DNA of 53,587 nucleotides from Roseovarius pacificus (GTDB lineage: Bacteria; Pseudomonadota; Alphaproteobacteria; Rhodobacterales; Rhodobacteraceae): positions 1-53,587 of the forward strand of contig NZ_FRBR01000018.1 of the NCBI RefSeq assembly GCF_900142665.1, in the 5' to 3' direction. The translations under genes were made by a program, and so were the position numbers. Below the pieces are notes generated by a model. The model was not told where the DNA came from and ran no database searches. It worked only from the letters and a program-made list of their open reading frames with translations. This document shows, piece by piece, positions 1 to 8,773 of this stretch; the stretch's first letter is position 1; each line of letters begins with the position of its first letter.

Positions 1-18
1 ACTGGCCATGGCGGCTCA

Positions 19-231
19 ATGACCACGCTGCACGCAGAAACCCCGCAACTTGCCGTGCAGCGTCTGGCCATCGCCGCACTCAAGACCGAGATCCCCATGA
101 CCTATGCTGACATGATCCAGTACATCGAGAACTCCATCGACGTGATCATCCAGGCCGGGCGTCATGACGGCAGGCGCGGCATCACCGAATTCTACCTCCC
201 CGGCGCAGACCAGATCGGAGCTTCCCAATGA
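19..231 (+). CDS. small hypothetical protein in virB operon
   Basis: A 70-residue soluble protein with no signal peptide or membrane segment. I do not recognise its family. It is accepted as a gene because it is coupled to what follows: its stop codon overlaps the ATG of the next gene (ATGA at 228), and the series continues without gaps to virB6. Small accessory proteins of unknown role are common between virB5 and virB6 in type IV secretion operons. The window starts just upstream, so the preceding gene cannot be seen. Confidence 0.55.
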   Translation: MTTLHAETPQLAVQRLAIAALKTEIPMTYADMIQYIENSIDVIIQAGRHDGRRGITEFYLPGADQIGASQ

Positions 232-419
232 AGACCTTTGAGTATGAAATCCTCAGTTTCCCCATGACCCGTAAGACCAGCCTCGCTGACATGCAGGCCA
301 GCCTGAATGCCAAAGGTGCAGAAGGCTGGGAGGTCGTGTCGATCAGCTCCTCGGAATTCGCGAATGTGGGACACACGGTCTTCCTGAAGCGGGAAACGAC
401 AGCTGGTGGCACGGTCTGA
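228..419 (+). CDS. DUF4177-like small protein
   Basis: A 63-residue protein with the pattern typical of DUF4177: an N-terminal strand beginning FEYEIL, a helix, then GAEGWEVVSI near residues 31-40 and a closing strand VFLKRE. The function of the family is unknown. The start codon lies inside the stop of the preceding gene and its own stop (TGA 417-419) shares one base with the next ATG, so it is translated as part of the virB operon. Any role in transfer is inferred from position only. Confidence 0.6.
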   Translation: MKTFEYEILSFPMTRKTSLADMQASLNAKGAEGWEVVSISSSEFANVGHTVFLKRETTAGGTV

Positions 420-832
420 TGATACGTTGCGGGACCGATATCACTATCGTCACTCTGGCTTTGTTGCTGGCGGGGTCACCCTCCTCAGCCGAGCGCAACT
501 TGGTCCCGAGCCTTGAGCGCAGTTTTGATGTTTGCCCAAACAGACCTTCGGAGCCCGAATGGATGCAAAACATACCATTGCGCCAAGCCTATCAGCGCGT
601 TCTGGTGCAGGACATCTACCGCGCGGAGAACCTTGAACGCATCGTTGAGACAGGTGAATGCGCATGCGAAACCCGCTTCCCCTCATGGAATGAGGCCGAG
701 GCTATCTTCAGTGAATACCACGAAAGCGCCGAACGATGGGAAATGCTGCAAGCCTCTGACGGCTACAACCGCCGTGCCAACGCCGCCCGCCCTGCCGCCA
801 AAGCCATCTGTGAAGCCGCGGACAACTGGTGA
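419..832 (+). CDS. exported protein of the virB operon
   Basis: A 137-residue protein with an N-terminal secretion signal (hydrophobic stretch around residues 9-20, then a small-residue site near SSAE). The mature part is charged and helical and contains four cysteines, including CACET near residue 80. It ends 12 bases before virB6. Position and export suggest a periplasmic accessory part of the type IV secretion channel, for instance a VirB5-like or entry-exclusion-type protein, but no diagnostic motif was seen and no specific name is justified. Confidence 0.55.
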   Translation: MIRCGTDITIVTLALLLAGSPSSAERNLVPSLERSFDVCPNRPSEPEWMQNIPLRQAYQRVLVQDIYRAENLERIVETGECACETRFPSWNEAEAIFSEYHESAERWEMLQASDGYNRRANAARPAAKAICEAADNW

Positions 833-844
833 GGCTGACCCCCG

Positions 845-1921
845 ATGAGCGTCGTCACCTACTTCGTTGAAACCTCCCAGGGCTATCTCGACACCGCCGC
901 CGAAACCCAGTTCGGATCGGTTGCGGCAACGGTGGGCACACTTCTGGTACTGGGAACAACGCTCGTGGTGATCCTCGTCTTCCTGAACATGATCTACCAG
1001 TACAAGGCGATGGACGGCCGCACGGCCTTTTGGCTCGCGGTCAAGATCGGGCTCATCGGGATATTTGCAACCAACTGGGTGCAGTTCAACGCCCTCTCCT
1101 CCGCCATCCTGGCCGGGATCGACAGCATTGCGGGGGCGCTCGTGGCTTCGGTCGGTGGTGGAACTCCTGGCCCTTCTGGCACCTTTGCAGAAGAATTCGA
1201 CCGATTGATCGCGGAACTAGGGGACTATCTGAACGCCGCAGGTTCAGAGCTGAACTGGATGGCCGGCGCCATGCTCGACATTGTCGGGGTGCTCTTGCTC
1301 TCGATACTCGGCGGGCTGGCCGCCTTCATCCTCGTGGCATCCCGCCTGATGATCGCACTTCTAATCGGGATCGCGCCGGTGATGATCTTCCTCACCCTCT
1401 TCGAGGTGACTAAAGATTACTTCGCACGCTGGCTGTCGGCACTGGTTTCCTTCGCGCTCTACCCCATCGTCGTGGCCGGCGTATTCGCGACGATTACCGG
1501 CGTTTCCTCCGCTCTGATAGGCGAGCTTGGCGACCCGGAAGGGGCTTCCAACATCGGCGCGCTCATCCCCTTCTTCATGATGGTCCTCATGGCCAAGGGC
1601 TTCATCATCGCTACACCCTTCATCGTGCGCGCGATCTCCGGCAACATCATGATGCCCGCACTCTCCGGAGGTCTCGGCGGCGGCTACAGCTTCGCCCGCG
1701 CCGCCATGGGCAGCCAGCAAGCCTACAACCGCTACTTAATCGGTGGCGCAAGTGGTGCGGAATTTGCCGCCCTTAGGGCGCGACAGTTCTTCGGGGTACA
1801 GCAGATGCCAGTAAGGCAAGGCATGGGGCAGACGGGTTCCGCAGGCGGCACAGGGTCGCCAGGGACAGGGTCGCAGATGCTGGCGCAGCTGGCGAGACTA
1901 GGGCGGCTTGGGCGGCGGTGA
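845..1921 (+). CDS. virB6: type IV secretion protein VirB6 (TrbL/VirB6 family)
   Basis: A 358-residue polytopic inner-membrane protein with five to six hydrophobic segments, at roughly residues 25-50, 60-75, 145-180, 195-220 and 235-260. This is the arrangement and length of VirB6/TrbL, the inner-membrane channel part of conjugative type IV secretion systems. The C-terminal tail (about residues 285-358) is polar and rich in Gly, Gln, Ser and Arg, as is common in VirB6. It is the last gene of the + strand operon; VirB8-VirB11 are not downstream, so they must lie outside the window or upstream. Downstream the sequence changes to the cargo block, whose first gene runs in the opposite direction. 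Confidence 0.85.
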   Translation: MSVVTYFVETSQGYLDTAAETQFGSVAATVGTLLVLGTTLVVILVFLNMIYQYKAMDGRTAFWLAVKIGLIGIFATNWVQFNALSSAILAGIDSIAGALVASVGGGTPGPSGTFAEEFDRLIAELGDYLNAAGSELNWMAGAMLDIVGVLLLSILGGLAAFILVASRLMIALLIGIAPVMIFLTLFEVTKDYFARWLSALVSFALYPIVVAGVFATITGVSSALIGELGDPEGASNIGALIPFFMMVLMAKGFIIATPFIVRAISGNIMMPALSGGLGGGYSFARAAMGSQQAYNRYLIGGASGAEFAALRARQFFGVQQMPVRQGMGQTGSAGGTGSPGTGSQMLAQLARLGRLGRR

Positions 1922-2212
1922 CTGGTCTGATGGCCGCAACGGGGGAGAAACAACTATTTCGCTGCTCTTGCGCCAAGGTTTGGTTCATTACGCTTTGCGA
2001 TCTTTCAGTTCGAATTGCACACGATTTGCGCATCCTCACTGGTTGCAGCCCTGATTTCGTAGGACTGTCTGACCGTTCCTCCATTCCAGAGCCAGCATTC
2101 GTTCTCCAGTAGATGCTGAAGGGAACGGGACTGAGCTCCAACGTTCTCCGGGTCCGCTAGCCCGGCTGAGTTCGGTCAAAGGCAAGAATAACAATTCGAA
2201 TTCAGTAGGTTA

Positions 2213-3652
2213 CTACAGGTGCAGCGCCTCCGTCATGCCGCTCGCTTCCAGATCCCACAGGGCTGTCCAGTTCCCGGCAGTCCGATCGAGAACCAGATAA
2301 TTCCGCTCGGCGATGTATCTGCCGGGCTGCCCGGGAAGGCGCTCCACGCGGATCGGGTGCTCGGGCAACGGGTCTTCGCCCAACCACGATAAGGCTCCCA
2401 AAAATCGTGCCCAGCCCTTGGGCGGCGCGCGATGGGCGATTCCGGAGGCAACAAGCTGGTTCAGGTGCAGGCCGCCGCCGAGGTCCATGACCGCGCGTGT
2501 CGCCAGGTGGATTTCGCCCGAGACCGCCGTGATGTCGTGGCCGTCCCGCCGCGCAAGGTTGCGGACCAGTTGAAGCATCCGGCGCCATTCGTCGCGATGA
2601 GCACGGCTCTGCCATTGGTCGCGCAAGTCGTCCTCGTATTTCTGCATCCGCGGAATCACCACCATGAGCGCTTCCAAGAGCGACAGGCGAGGGCCGAGGA
2701 GTGGCACGCTCGACATCAGCAGGGTGTGGCCCTCGACCTCGTGCTGCGCCTCCGCCTCCATCATTGCCCAGCCGCCTGGGCCCATGATCTGGCGGCGTGT
2801 GCGCTCGGAGCGGAGGTCGGGGGCAAGGATTCGGAGGCCAGGACCATGGACTGCCCAACCCAGATGCTGTCCTTCGGGATCGGCGAAGCGCGTCGGCAGA
2901 TCGTCATCAGTTGTCGCCTGCTGAAACACCAGAAAGCTTTCGCGTGCGACAGCGAAGAGCGTCTGCCCCACCGGGGAATAGGTGCGGGACCGTCGGAGCG
3001 AGCCCCAACCGTCGCAGATGTCGTGATCGTCCCATTGCATGAGTGACGGCACACGGGCGCAAAGCCAGGCGAACTGTGGCGCGGCGTAAAGGGCGGCATA
3101 GCGTTCCAGGAACCTTTCGCGCAGGTAATGGCGCAGATCGTCCAGCGCTGCGCGCGACGGATCGTGCGGGATACGCTCCGGCCAGTCATGGCTGAGCTCG
3201 TGCCCCTCGGTCACCTCATCGGCATAGACCTGATCGCCGCCGTGCAGCATCAGCGCGAAGGGCCGACGTTGGTGTTCGCTCCTAAGTCTTTCCCACATGG
3301 CATTCCGCTCGGACCCTTCGCGGTCCATGTCCCCCACTTCCTCGCCGTTGCAGGACACATACGCCAGACGCAGATCGCCGGTCAGGTCGCCCGCGACCGC
3401 GTAGGTCGTGCCGTTCCAGCGGTATTCCGACGGGCGGTCGGCCGGCAGCGTGAACCGCGCTCGCCAGACGGTCGCGCGGTCGTAGTGTGCCAGCGATATA
3501 GGGGTAGCTGGGCCACCCGGCGCATCGACCGGTGGCACACTCTCGCCCTGTGCGACGATGAAAAGCGCTGACAAGCGAAGCTGCCCATCTTCGATATCGT
3601 CCAGAAACAGGATGGGTCCGACGGTGGGGGCTAGTTGTGTACGCATCATCAC
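2213..3652 (-). CDS. PhoD-like metallophosphatase, no signal peptide
   Basis: A 479-residue protein of the PhoD-like phosphatase family (calcineurin-like metal-dependent fold). The metal-site blocks are visible: GGDQVYADE at 138-146, WDDHDICDGWGS at 207-218 and VSGEIHLAT at 377-385, giving the Asp, His and Glu ligands expected. The N-terminus lacks the twin-arginine signal found on classical secreted PhoD (the N-terminal MMMRTQLAPTVGPILFLDD is not a secretion signal), so this form probably acts in the cytoplasm. It is likely to hydrolyse phosphodiester or phosphomonoester bonds; the substrate cannot be told. It is transcribed away from the exported protein at 4062 and is the first gene of the cargo after virB6. 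The gap 3653-4061 between them must hold both promoters; only a weak CATGTT/AACATG inverted repeat (3830-3849) was noted there. Confidence 0.85.
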   Translation of the reverse strand: MMMRTQLAPTVGPILFLDDIEDGQLRLSALFIVAQGESVPPVDAPGGPATPISLAHYDRATVWRARFTLPADRPSEYRWNGTTYAVAGDLTGDLRLAYVSCNGEEVGDMDREGSERNAMWERLRSEHQRRPFALMLHGGDQVYADEVTEGHELSHDWPERIPHDPSRAALDDLRHYLRERFLERYAALYAAPQFAWLCARVPSLMQWDDHDICDGWGSLRRSRTYSPVGQTLFAVARESFLVFQQATTDDDLPTRFADPEGQHLGWAVHGPGLRILAPDLRSERTRRQIMGPGGWAMMEAEAQHEVEGHTLLMSSVPLLGPRLSLLEALMVVIPRMQKYEDDLRDQWQSRAHRDEWRRMLQLVRNLARRDGHDITAVSGEIHLATRAVMDLGGGLHLNQLVASGIAHRAPPKGWARFLGALSWLGEDPLPEHPIRVERLPGQPGRYIAERNYLVLDRTAGNWTALWDLEASGMTEALHL

Positions 3653-4061
3653 CAGCTAATTCAGTCTCCTCAATAGAGCAATTCTGCAAAGGGGAACGTT
3701 CACCAATGTTTCGGCAGACCAGCATTGCGTGATGCAGATTTCGAGCGTTGCATTCCCGTCAGAACTCGCACCGGAACACCTTCTGGCTCGGCTCGCCGAC
3801 TTGGCGGATGTCGCGACAGCGCTGTTGCGCATGTTGTGACCCTAACATGATTTTTGCGAATTTCTCGGTGTACCCTGCTCGCGCAGAGAAGACGGCGATC
3901 GTAGCAAGACGGGGTTGAAACCTGTTTCCGGGATTCACAGGTCTATCGTGGCTGAGGGCAAACAGCGGGGCGCGGGCCCCGGCAAGAATGCGTTTTCCCT
4001 TGCAAGCCTTAGCTCGTCGAACTGGCGGGCGAAAAACATACGAGACGAAAGGAGAAGCAAG

Positions 4062-4703
4062 ATGAAACATCTGCATATCCTTACGATCACCACCGCAATT
4101 GCCACCGCATTCGGTTCTGCCGCTGTCGCGCAGGGGTCCGAGGTCGCCACCGCGAACAACGGCGAATGGATCAGTCTGACGGGCAGCGTCGCGTCCATAT
4201 CGGCCGATCGCTTCACGCTGGACTATGGCGCAAACGAGCTGACCATCGAAATGGACGACTTCGACAGCTATGACGAGAACCTGCTCATTGCGGGGGATCA
4301 GGTGACGGTCTCCGGCATGATCGACACTGATTTCGTCGACAACAAGACGCTCGAGGCGAGTTCTGTCTACGTCGACAACCTCAACGAATTTTTCTACGCC
4401 AGCTCCGCCGATGAGGAAGACGGCTATTACAGCTATGCCGCCAATGACTACTGGGATGGCGGCGACTGGATTTCGCTGACCGGTGAGGTTGCATCGGTTG
4501 ACGGTGAGACTTTCACCCTCGACACTGGGGTCGGCGAATATGTGATCGACGCGGACCAGATGGCCTACAACCCGCTGGATAGCGAGGGTGCCGAGCAGAT
4601 CGAGGTCGGCGAGCGTGTCGTGGTCTCCGGTGAGTTCGACACGTTCGACTTGTACGGTGACGAAGACATCGAGGCGGAAGCGGTCACAACGCTCTCGGGC
4701 TGA
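4062..4703 (+). CDS. exported acidic protein with two tandem OB-like repeats
   Basis: A 213-residue protein with a clear Sec signal peptide (residues 1-23, cut after AVA). The mature part holds the same unit twice: GEWISLTGSVASI near residues 34-46 and GDWISLTGEVASV near 136-148, each followed by a beta-rich stretch with FTLD, a VxVSG(M/E)-type strand and a closing E-A strand. This resembles small periplasmic OB-fold proteins (BOF/YgiW or DUF5666 type) that bind ligands or cations. The protein is strongly acidic, with many Asp and Glu between the repeats, which would suit cation binding. The ATG at 4062 is chosen because AGGAG precedes it by about 7 bases and the signal peptide starts there; the frame is open further upstream. 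A perfect hairpin follows the gene. Confidence 0.7.
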   Translation: MKHLHILTITTAIATAFGSAAVAQGSEVATANNGEWISLTGSVASISADRFTLDYGANELTIEMDDFDSYDENLLIAGDQVTVSGMIDTDFVDNKTLEASSVYVDNLNEFFYASSADEEDGYYSYAANDYWDGGDWISLTGEVASVDGETFTLDTGVGEYVIDADQMAYNPLDSEGAEQIEVGERVVVSGEFDTFDLYGDEDIEAEAVTTLSG

Positions 4704-4736
4704 CACGTTGGCCAATCAACTTCTTGCTTGAATCCA

Positions 4737-4766
4737 GACCGCCCCTGGCAGCAGCCAGGGGCGGTC
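4737..4766. terminator. hairpin after the exported repeat protein
   Basis: Perfect 13-base arms GACCGCCCCTGGC and GCCAGGGGCGGTC with a 4-base loop, 34 bases after the stop of the exported protein. No T-run follows on the + strand, so it may stabilise the 3' end or act with Rho rather than be a full intrinsic terminator. Confidence 0.6.
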
Positions 4767-4856
4767 ATCGTACCGAGCACCGCACGCTCGAACTATAGAA
4801 ACAGCCGTGGGCGACAAATATAGGTACGGTATAGTTTGAAGAGCTGATCGGGCAGA

Positions 4857-5024
4857 ATGCCAAAGACTCTGAAAATTGAAACCTCGAGGTCGCGCGCGGA
4901 CAGCCATTCTTTGAACGACCTAAAAACGACCGCCGGCCTGACTCTCAAACAGGCCGCTGTGATTTATTTCGGCGGCCTTTCGCTTTTGATATTCGGGCTG
5001 GTGGTTGCTGGTTTCGCGACTTAG
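4857..5024 (+). CDS. 55-residue single-span membrane protein
   Basis: A short open frame from ATG 4857 to TAG 5022-5024 encoding 55 residues. The first 32 residues are polar and basic; residues 33-54 form one continuous hydrophobic segment (AAVIYFGGLSLL onward), ending at the C-terminus. This charge pattern predicts the N-terminus in the cytoplasm. The family is not recognised. The ribosome binding site is weak (GGGCAG a few bases upstream). It fills the gap between the hairpin and the convergent antiporter gene and fits the membrane theme of the cargo. It could be chance, but a clean polar head plus exact transmembrane length in a high-GC region argues for a gene. Confidence 0.5.
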   Translation: MPKTLKIETSRSRADSHSLNDLKTTAGLTLKQAAVIYFGGLSLLIFGLVVAGFAT

Positions 5025-5049
5025 CAGGTGTGTCCGACTCATCGGAACG

Positions 5050-6015
5050 TTATGTCGCCATGCCAGTCAAGAACAGGAACACCATGTAGCTGGCGTAGGC
5101 GGCCAGCATCAGACCGCCCCATAGCCTGCCGATCGACTTTGCCGCAAACAACAGCGCAAGCAGCAGCAAGGCCGCGCCCAGCATCACCGGCGTGTCGATC
5201 TCGCGGAACCGCGCGCTGACCTCGATGGGCTGGATCACCACCGTCACGCCGAGAATCGCGAGGATGTTGAAGATGTTCGAGCCGATGACGTTGCCCAGCA
5301 CCACGTCTGAATGCCGCCGGATCGCGGCGACGATGGCTGTGGCAAGCTCGGGCAACGAGGTGCCGATGGCTACCAGAGACAGGCCGATCACGGCATCGGG
5401 CACGCCGAAGTCGCGCGCGATGTTCACCGCCCCCTCGACCAGCATGTCCGCGCCGAAGACCAGCGCCGCGATACCGCCCAGGGCCAGAACGGGCGCAAGC
5501 CAAGGCCGCGTCAGCGGAATGTCCTCGAATTCCTCGGCCTCGTGCTGGAACGTCCTGGCTTCGCGGTCCCGTTTCTCCAGCCAGTAACTGGAGAACAGAT
5601 AACCCGCGAGAACGACGAGCATCGCGATGCCCTCGATACGGGTGATCACTTCGCCCTGAACCAGCGCGAACGCCGCCAGCGAGACGAGGGTTGCCACCAG
5701 CGCCTCGCGCACTGCTGTCCGATCCCAGCTGACTATCGGCGCGATGACAGCCGCCACGCCGACGATTAGCAGGACATTGGCGATGTTGGAGCCAATGACG
5801 TTTCCAAGTGCGATCTCCGGCGTGCCGTCGAGCGCTGCGTTCAACGAGACGAGCAGCTCTGGCGTCGATGTCCCGAAGCCAACAATGACAAGACCGATCA
5901 GAAGCTTCGAGATGCCGAGGCGCTCGGCGATCGCAACCGAGCCGCGCACGAGCCCTTCGCCGCCAACAAACAGAAGAACAAGGCCCGCGGCCACGAGAAG
6001 GAGATCATGAAGCAT
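5050..6015 (-). CDS. calcium/sodium antiporter, CaCA family (YrbG-like)
   Basis: A 321-residue protein with about ten transmembrane segments in two inverted halves. Each half has the alpha-repeat that forms the ion site: GFGTSTPELLVSL then GNVIGSNIANVLLI around residues 46-83, and AIGTSLPELATAI then GNVIGSNIFNILAI around residues 208-250. The paired GTSxPE and GSNI blocks with conserved Glu and Asn are diagnostic for the CaCA superfamily, where they bind calcium or sodium in exchange transport. Length matches E. coli YrbG (about 325). It is convergent with the small membrane protein and divergent from exoD across a 190-base gap. Confidence 0.9.
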   Translation of the reverse strand: MLHDLLLVAAGLVLLFVGGEGLVRGSVAIAERLGISKLLIGLVIVGFGTSTPELLVSLNAALDGTPEIALGNVIGSNIANVLLIVGVAAVIAPIVSWDRTAVREALVATLVSLAAFALVQGEVITRIEGIAMLVVLAGYLFSSYWLEKRDREARTFQHEAEEFEDIPLTRPWLAPVLALGGIAALVFGADMLVEGAVNIARDFGVPDAVIGLSLVAIGTSLPELATAIVAAIRRHSDVVLGNVIGSNIFNILAILGVTVVIQPIEVSARFREIDTPVMLGAALLLLALLFAAKSIGRLWGGLMLAAYASYMVFLFLTGMAT

Positions 6016-6208
6016 TTTTATTCTTTTCCGAAAGTTTCTGCAGTGAACGCTCGCGCGTATTCACGATCTAGTGTGGCTCAGGCAAAAAAGGAACCGCAGG
6101 CCCTAAATTCTGCCTCGGTTTTGGAAAATTCAACCGATTTCCGGGACTTGCGATTGTAATAATCGGTCTTCCATCCGATATCCCCTACACGCTGTGAACG
6201 GGGAACGG

Positions 6209-6829
6209 ATGCAACGAGGGGATGGACAGAGACGAAGACCCTCGTTGTCGTTGCCCATCCTGCGAACATCCCGAAACCAGCACAGGGCCGGAACATTGAC
6301 CCTTGGAAACCTGCTGTCCGCGCTCGGCGAGGCATCCTTCGGGTGGGCGATCGTGGTGTTCTCGCTGCTGACGCTGCTTCCCCTCCCGCCCGGATCATCC
6401 TTGATCACCGCCCTCCCGCTTCTTGTGACCACAGGCCAGATGATGTTGGGCCATCCGCATGTGAGGCTTCCCGGACCCCTCGCGCGTCTGCGGCTTGATC
6501 CGGACAAGTTGCGACGCACGGTCTTGCGCCTCAGGCCGGTGACCCGACGCCTCGAACGCATCCTGACCCCGCGCCACGCCGCTCTTTTCGCGCCCCGACA
6601 CGAACGCCCGCTGGGTCTGTTCCTGTTCATCATCGCCTTCGCGCTTTTCCTGCCGGTGCCCCTGAGCGGCTGGTTTCCGGCGATCTCGCTCTTCATCTTC
6701 GGCGTTGGTCTGGTCGAGCGCGACGGGCTGGTCGCGACCTTCGGTCTCGCCTTCGGCGCTGCGTCTGTCCTGTTGACGGCGACGATCCTGATATCGCTTG
6801 GCATCGGCGCTGATGCGATGATCAACTGA
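6209..6829 (+). CDS. exoD: ExoD-family membrane protein
   Basis: About 206 residues, the usual size for ExoD. Family features are LLSALGEASFGWAIVVFSLLTLLPLPPGSS near the N-terminus, a central basic region, and a C-terminal membrane half with LFIIAFALFLPVPLS and LFIFGVGLVERDG. ExoD proteins are inner-membrane proteins first linked to exopolysaccharide production in rhizobia; the biochemical activity is unknown. The ATG at 6209 is chosen because GGGGA lies 5-9 bases upstream; the frame also has a GTG at 6194 without a binding site. The gene converges on uppP. Confidence 0.85.
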   Translation: MQRGDGQRRRPSLSLPILRTSRNQHRAGTLTLGNLLSALGEASFGWAIVVFSLLTLLPLPPGSSLITALPLLVTTGQMMLGHPHVRLPGPLARLRLDPDKLRRTVLRLRPVTRRLERILTPRHAALFAPRHERPLGLFLFIIAFALFLPVPLSGWFPAISLFIFGVGLVERDGLVATFGLAFGAASVLLTATILISLGIGADAMIN

Positions 6830-6879
6830 CTTTGGGACGAGCTCCACGCCGGAAGTCGGGTGCCAACCTGACGGGAAGA

Positions 6880-7719
6880 TCAAGCGGCCGGTAGCCAGCC
6901 GAGTGCCAGCATGGCAGCCAATACCCCCGCCAGCACGAGGCGATAGATGACGAAGGGCGTGAAGCTTGCCCTGCGGAGCCAGGCCATCAGTCCGGCGATC
7001 GCTGCGAGCGCGCTCAGGAAGGCAAGTCCACCGGCGATCAGCGCGTCCGTCCGCAGCGCGGCGTCCTGCGTGCCGACAAGGTCCATCGCCCCGAGAAACC
7101 CTGCCGCCGCGGTGGTCGGGATTGACAGGAGCAACGAGAAGCGCGCCGCCTCGGGACGGCGCTGCCCCAACAGCAGGGCGACCGTCATCGTGATGCCGGA
7201 ACGGCTGACGCCAGGCACCAGCGCCAGCGCCTGTGCCGCCCCGATCAGAGCCACGTCGCGCCAGGTCAACCCGTCGATGGTGCCCTCGGCGCGGTCAGCG
7301 CGACGGTCGGCGGTCCACAGCAGCACACCGAACGCCGCCGTCGTGACCATGATCAGGACGGGGCTGCGCCAGTCGCTTTCGATCCGGTCCTTGAGTAGAA
7401 ACCCTGCCACGACGACCGGCAGTGTCGCCGCGATGATCTGAAGGGTAAGCCGGGCTGCGGGCGTGGACCGGCGGCGGGCAACGTCTACCGCGCCTGTCAG
7501 CAGCATCGCCACGTCGCGCCGGAAATAGAGAACCACCGCAACCAGCGTGCCGATGTGCATGGCCACGTCCAGCGAAAGCCCCTGATCCGCCCAGCCGGTG
7601 AAGACCGGCACGAGGATCAGATGCGCCGAGGAACTGATCGGCAGGAACTCCGTGATGCCCTGCACGACCGCGAGCACGATGAGGTGAAGAAGTGGCGTGC
7701 CGCCCTGAAAGTCTGACAT
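6880..7719 (-). CDS. uppP: undecaprenyl-diphosphate phosphatase
   Basis: A 279-residue membrane protein with both signature blocks of the BacA/UppP family: QGITEFLPISSSAHLIL at residues 20-36 (catalytic Glu and Ser-rich loop) and PGVSRSGITM near 169-178 with the catalytic Arg. The enzyme dephosphorylates undecaprenyl diphosphate to recycle the lipid carrier used for peptidoglycan and surface polysaccharide; overproduction gives bacitracin resistance. An extra plasmid copy beside ExoD and a glycosyltransferase suggests support for polysaccharide or glycolipid synthesis, or tolerance to envelope antibiotics. Length is full. Confidence 0.92.
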   Translation of the reverse strand: MSDFQGGTPLLHLIVLAVVQGITEFLPISSSAHLILVPVFTGWADQGLSLDVAMHIGTLVAVVLYFRRDVAMLLTGAVDVARRRSTPAARLTLQIIAATLPVVVAGFLLKDRIESDWRSPVLIMVTTAAFGVLLWTADRRADRAEGTIDGLTWRDVALIGAAQALALVPGVSRSGITMTVALLLGQRRPEAARFSLLLSIPTTAAAGFLGAMDLVGTQDAALRTDALIAGGLAFLSALAAIAGLMAWLRRASFTPFVIYRLVLAGVLAAMLALGWLPAA

Positions 7720-7828
7720 TAATCAGACCCGTCACACTCTTCAGCCGCGATTTTGGCGGTCTCGACCCACGAGGTCTGCGTAGGTCCGCTTACGGACCTG
7801 AATTGTTGGCCTTCCGCCTTCCGTCCGC

Positions 7829-8616
7829 TCACAGCCAGCCTTTCCGCTTGAAGAACAGATAGGGCAGCACCGCTGACAGAATCATCAGGCCGATGGCGAA
7901 GGGATAACCGACCAGCCATTCCAACTCGGGCATGTGCTCGAAGTTCATGCCGTAGATCGAGGCGATCAGGGTCGGCGGCAGGAAGACGACGGCCGCCACC
8001 GAGAAGATCTTGATGATCGCGTTCTGCTCGATGTTGATCATGCCGAGCGTGGCGTCGAGCAGGAAGGTGACCTTCTGCGACATGAACCCGGAATGGTCGG
8101 AGAGCGAACGGATGTCGCGCGACAGCGTCTTGATCCGTTCGTGCGTGTCCTTGCCGCTTTTCTGCTGCAGCGTCGCCTGCCCGAGATACCCGGCCAGCCG
8201 TTCCAGGGTCACGAGGCTGTCGCGGACGTTGGAAGTCAGGTCTCCCTTGCGGCCGATCGACTCGATGATGGTCTGAAGGTCCGGAAAGCTTGCGGCTCGT
8301 GGTAGCGCACGGTGATCAGATGGGTGGGTGTGAGAACAAACGTGACGGGTTGCATGTCGACGTCGTCGCCATCGGCATTGGCCGGCAAGATCGCCGTCAT
8401 GAAGGACGCGCCGCCCTCGGTGTAGAGACGCGAGGAAACCTCGATCTCCTCCATCTCCTCTTTGGTCGGCACGTCGATGCCGAGCAGCGACTCGATCTGG
8501 GCTTCCTCATCGCCTACTGGGCTGAGAAGATCTATCCAGACAGCGGTCACGTCGGGTTTCGTGAGCCCCTCGTGCCGGACGAGCCTGCCGCCCTCATGCA
8601 CATATGCTGTAATCAT
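7829..8616 (-). pseudogene. corA: corA magnesium transporter, disrupted by internal out-of-frame deletion
   Basis: The first frame (8616 down to 8236) reads as a normal CorA N-terminus (MITAYVHEGG..., VSSRLYTEGGASFMTAIL, LTPTHLITVRYHEPQAFRTF), then runs into nonsense and a stop. From about 8287 down to 7829 a second frame resumes with FPDLQTIIESIGRKGDLTS, the long helix, and the C-terminal GMN motif (YGMNFEH) followed by the last membrane segment. Relative to the usual CorA length of about 320, some 60-70 residues between these parts are missing, including the helix with the AVVDRxADxLE-type sequence. So bases were lost and the frame shifted. Both break points share the string TTCCGGACCTTC as read here, suggesting deletion between short direct repeats. 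A product starting at the internal GTG 8212 would have both membrane segments but little cytoplasmic domain. Confidence 0.8.
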
Positions 8617-8773
8617 GCGCTACGCCTCCCCTCGGTCCGGCGACTGCTTAGGTGTCGCGCGCACCCCGTTTCTGATTGCCAATAAGCTGTCAGATCGGAG
8701 AATTACAAGGGCGCGTTGTTGTTTTGTGCTCCCAGCGGGGATATCTGCCGAAACACTATGCGAGGGGCATCCA

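Noticed and set aside
1918..2112. 64-codon frame starting inside the virB6 stop, possible VirB7
   Set aside because: No lipoprotein or secretion signal, irregular residue pattern and no binding site; the region looks like the edge of the cargo.
3759..4715. 318-codon open frame on the - strand
   Set aside because: Opposite to the exported repeat protein, which has a signal peptide, a binding site and internal repeats.
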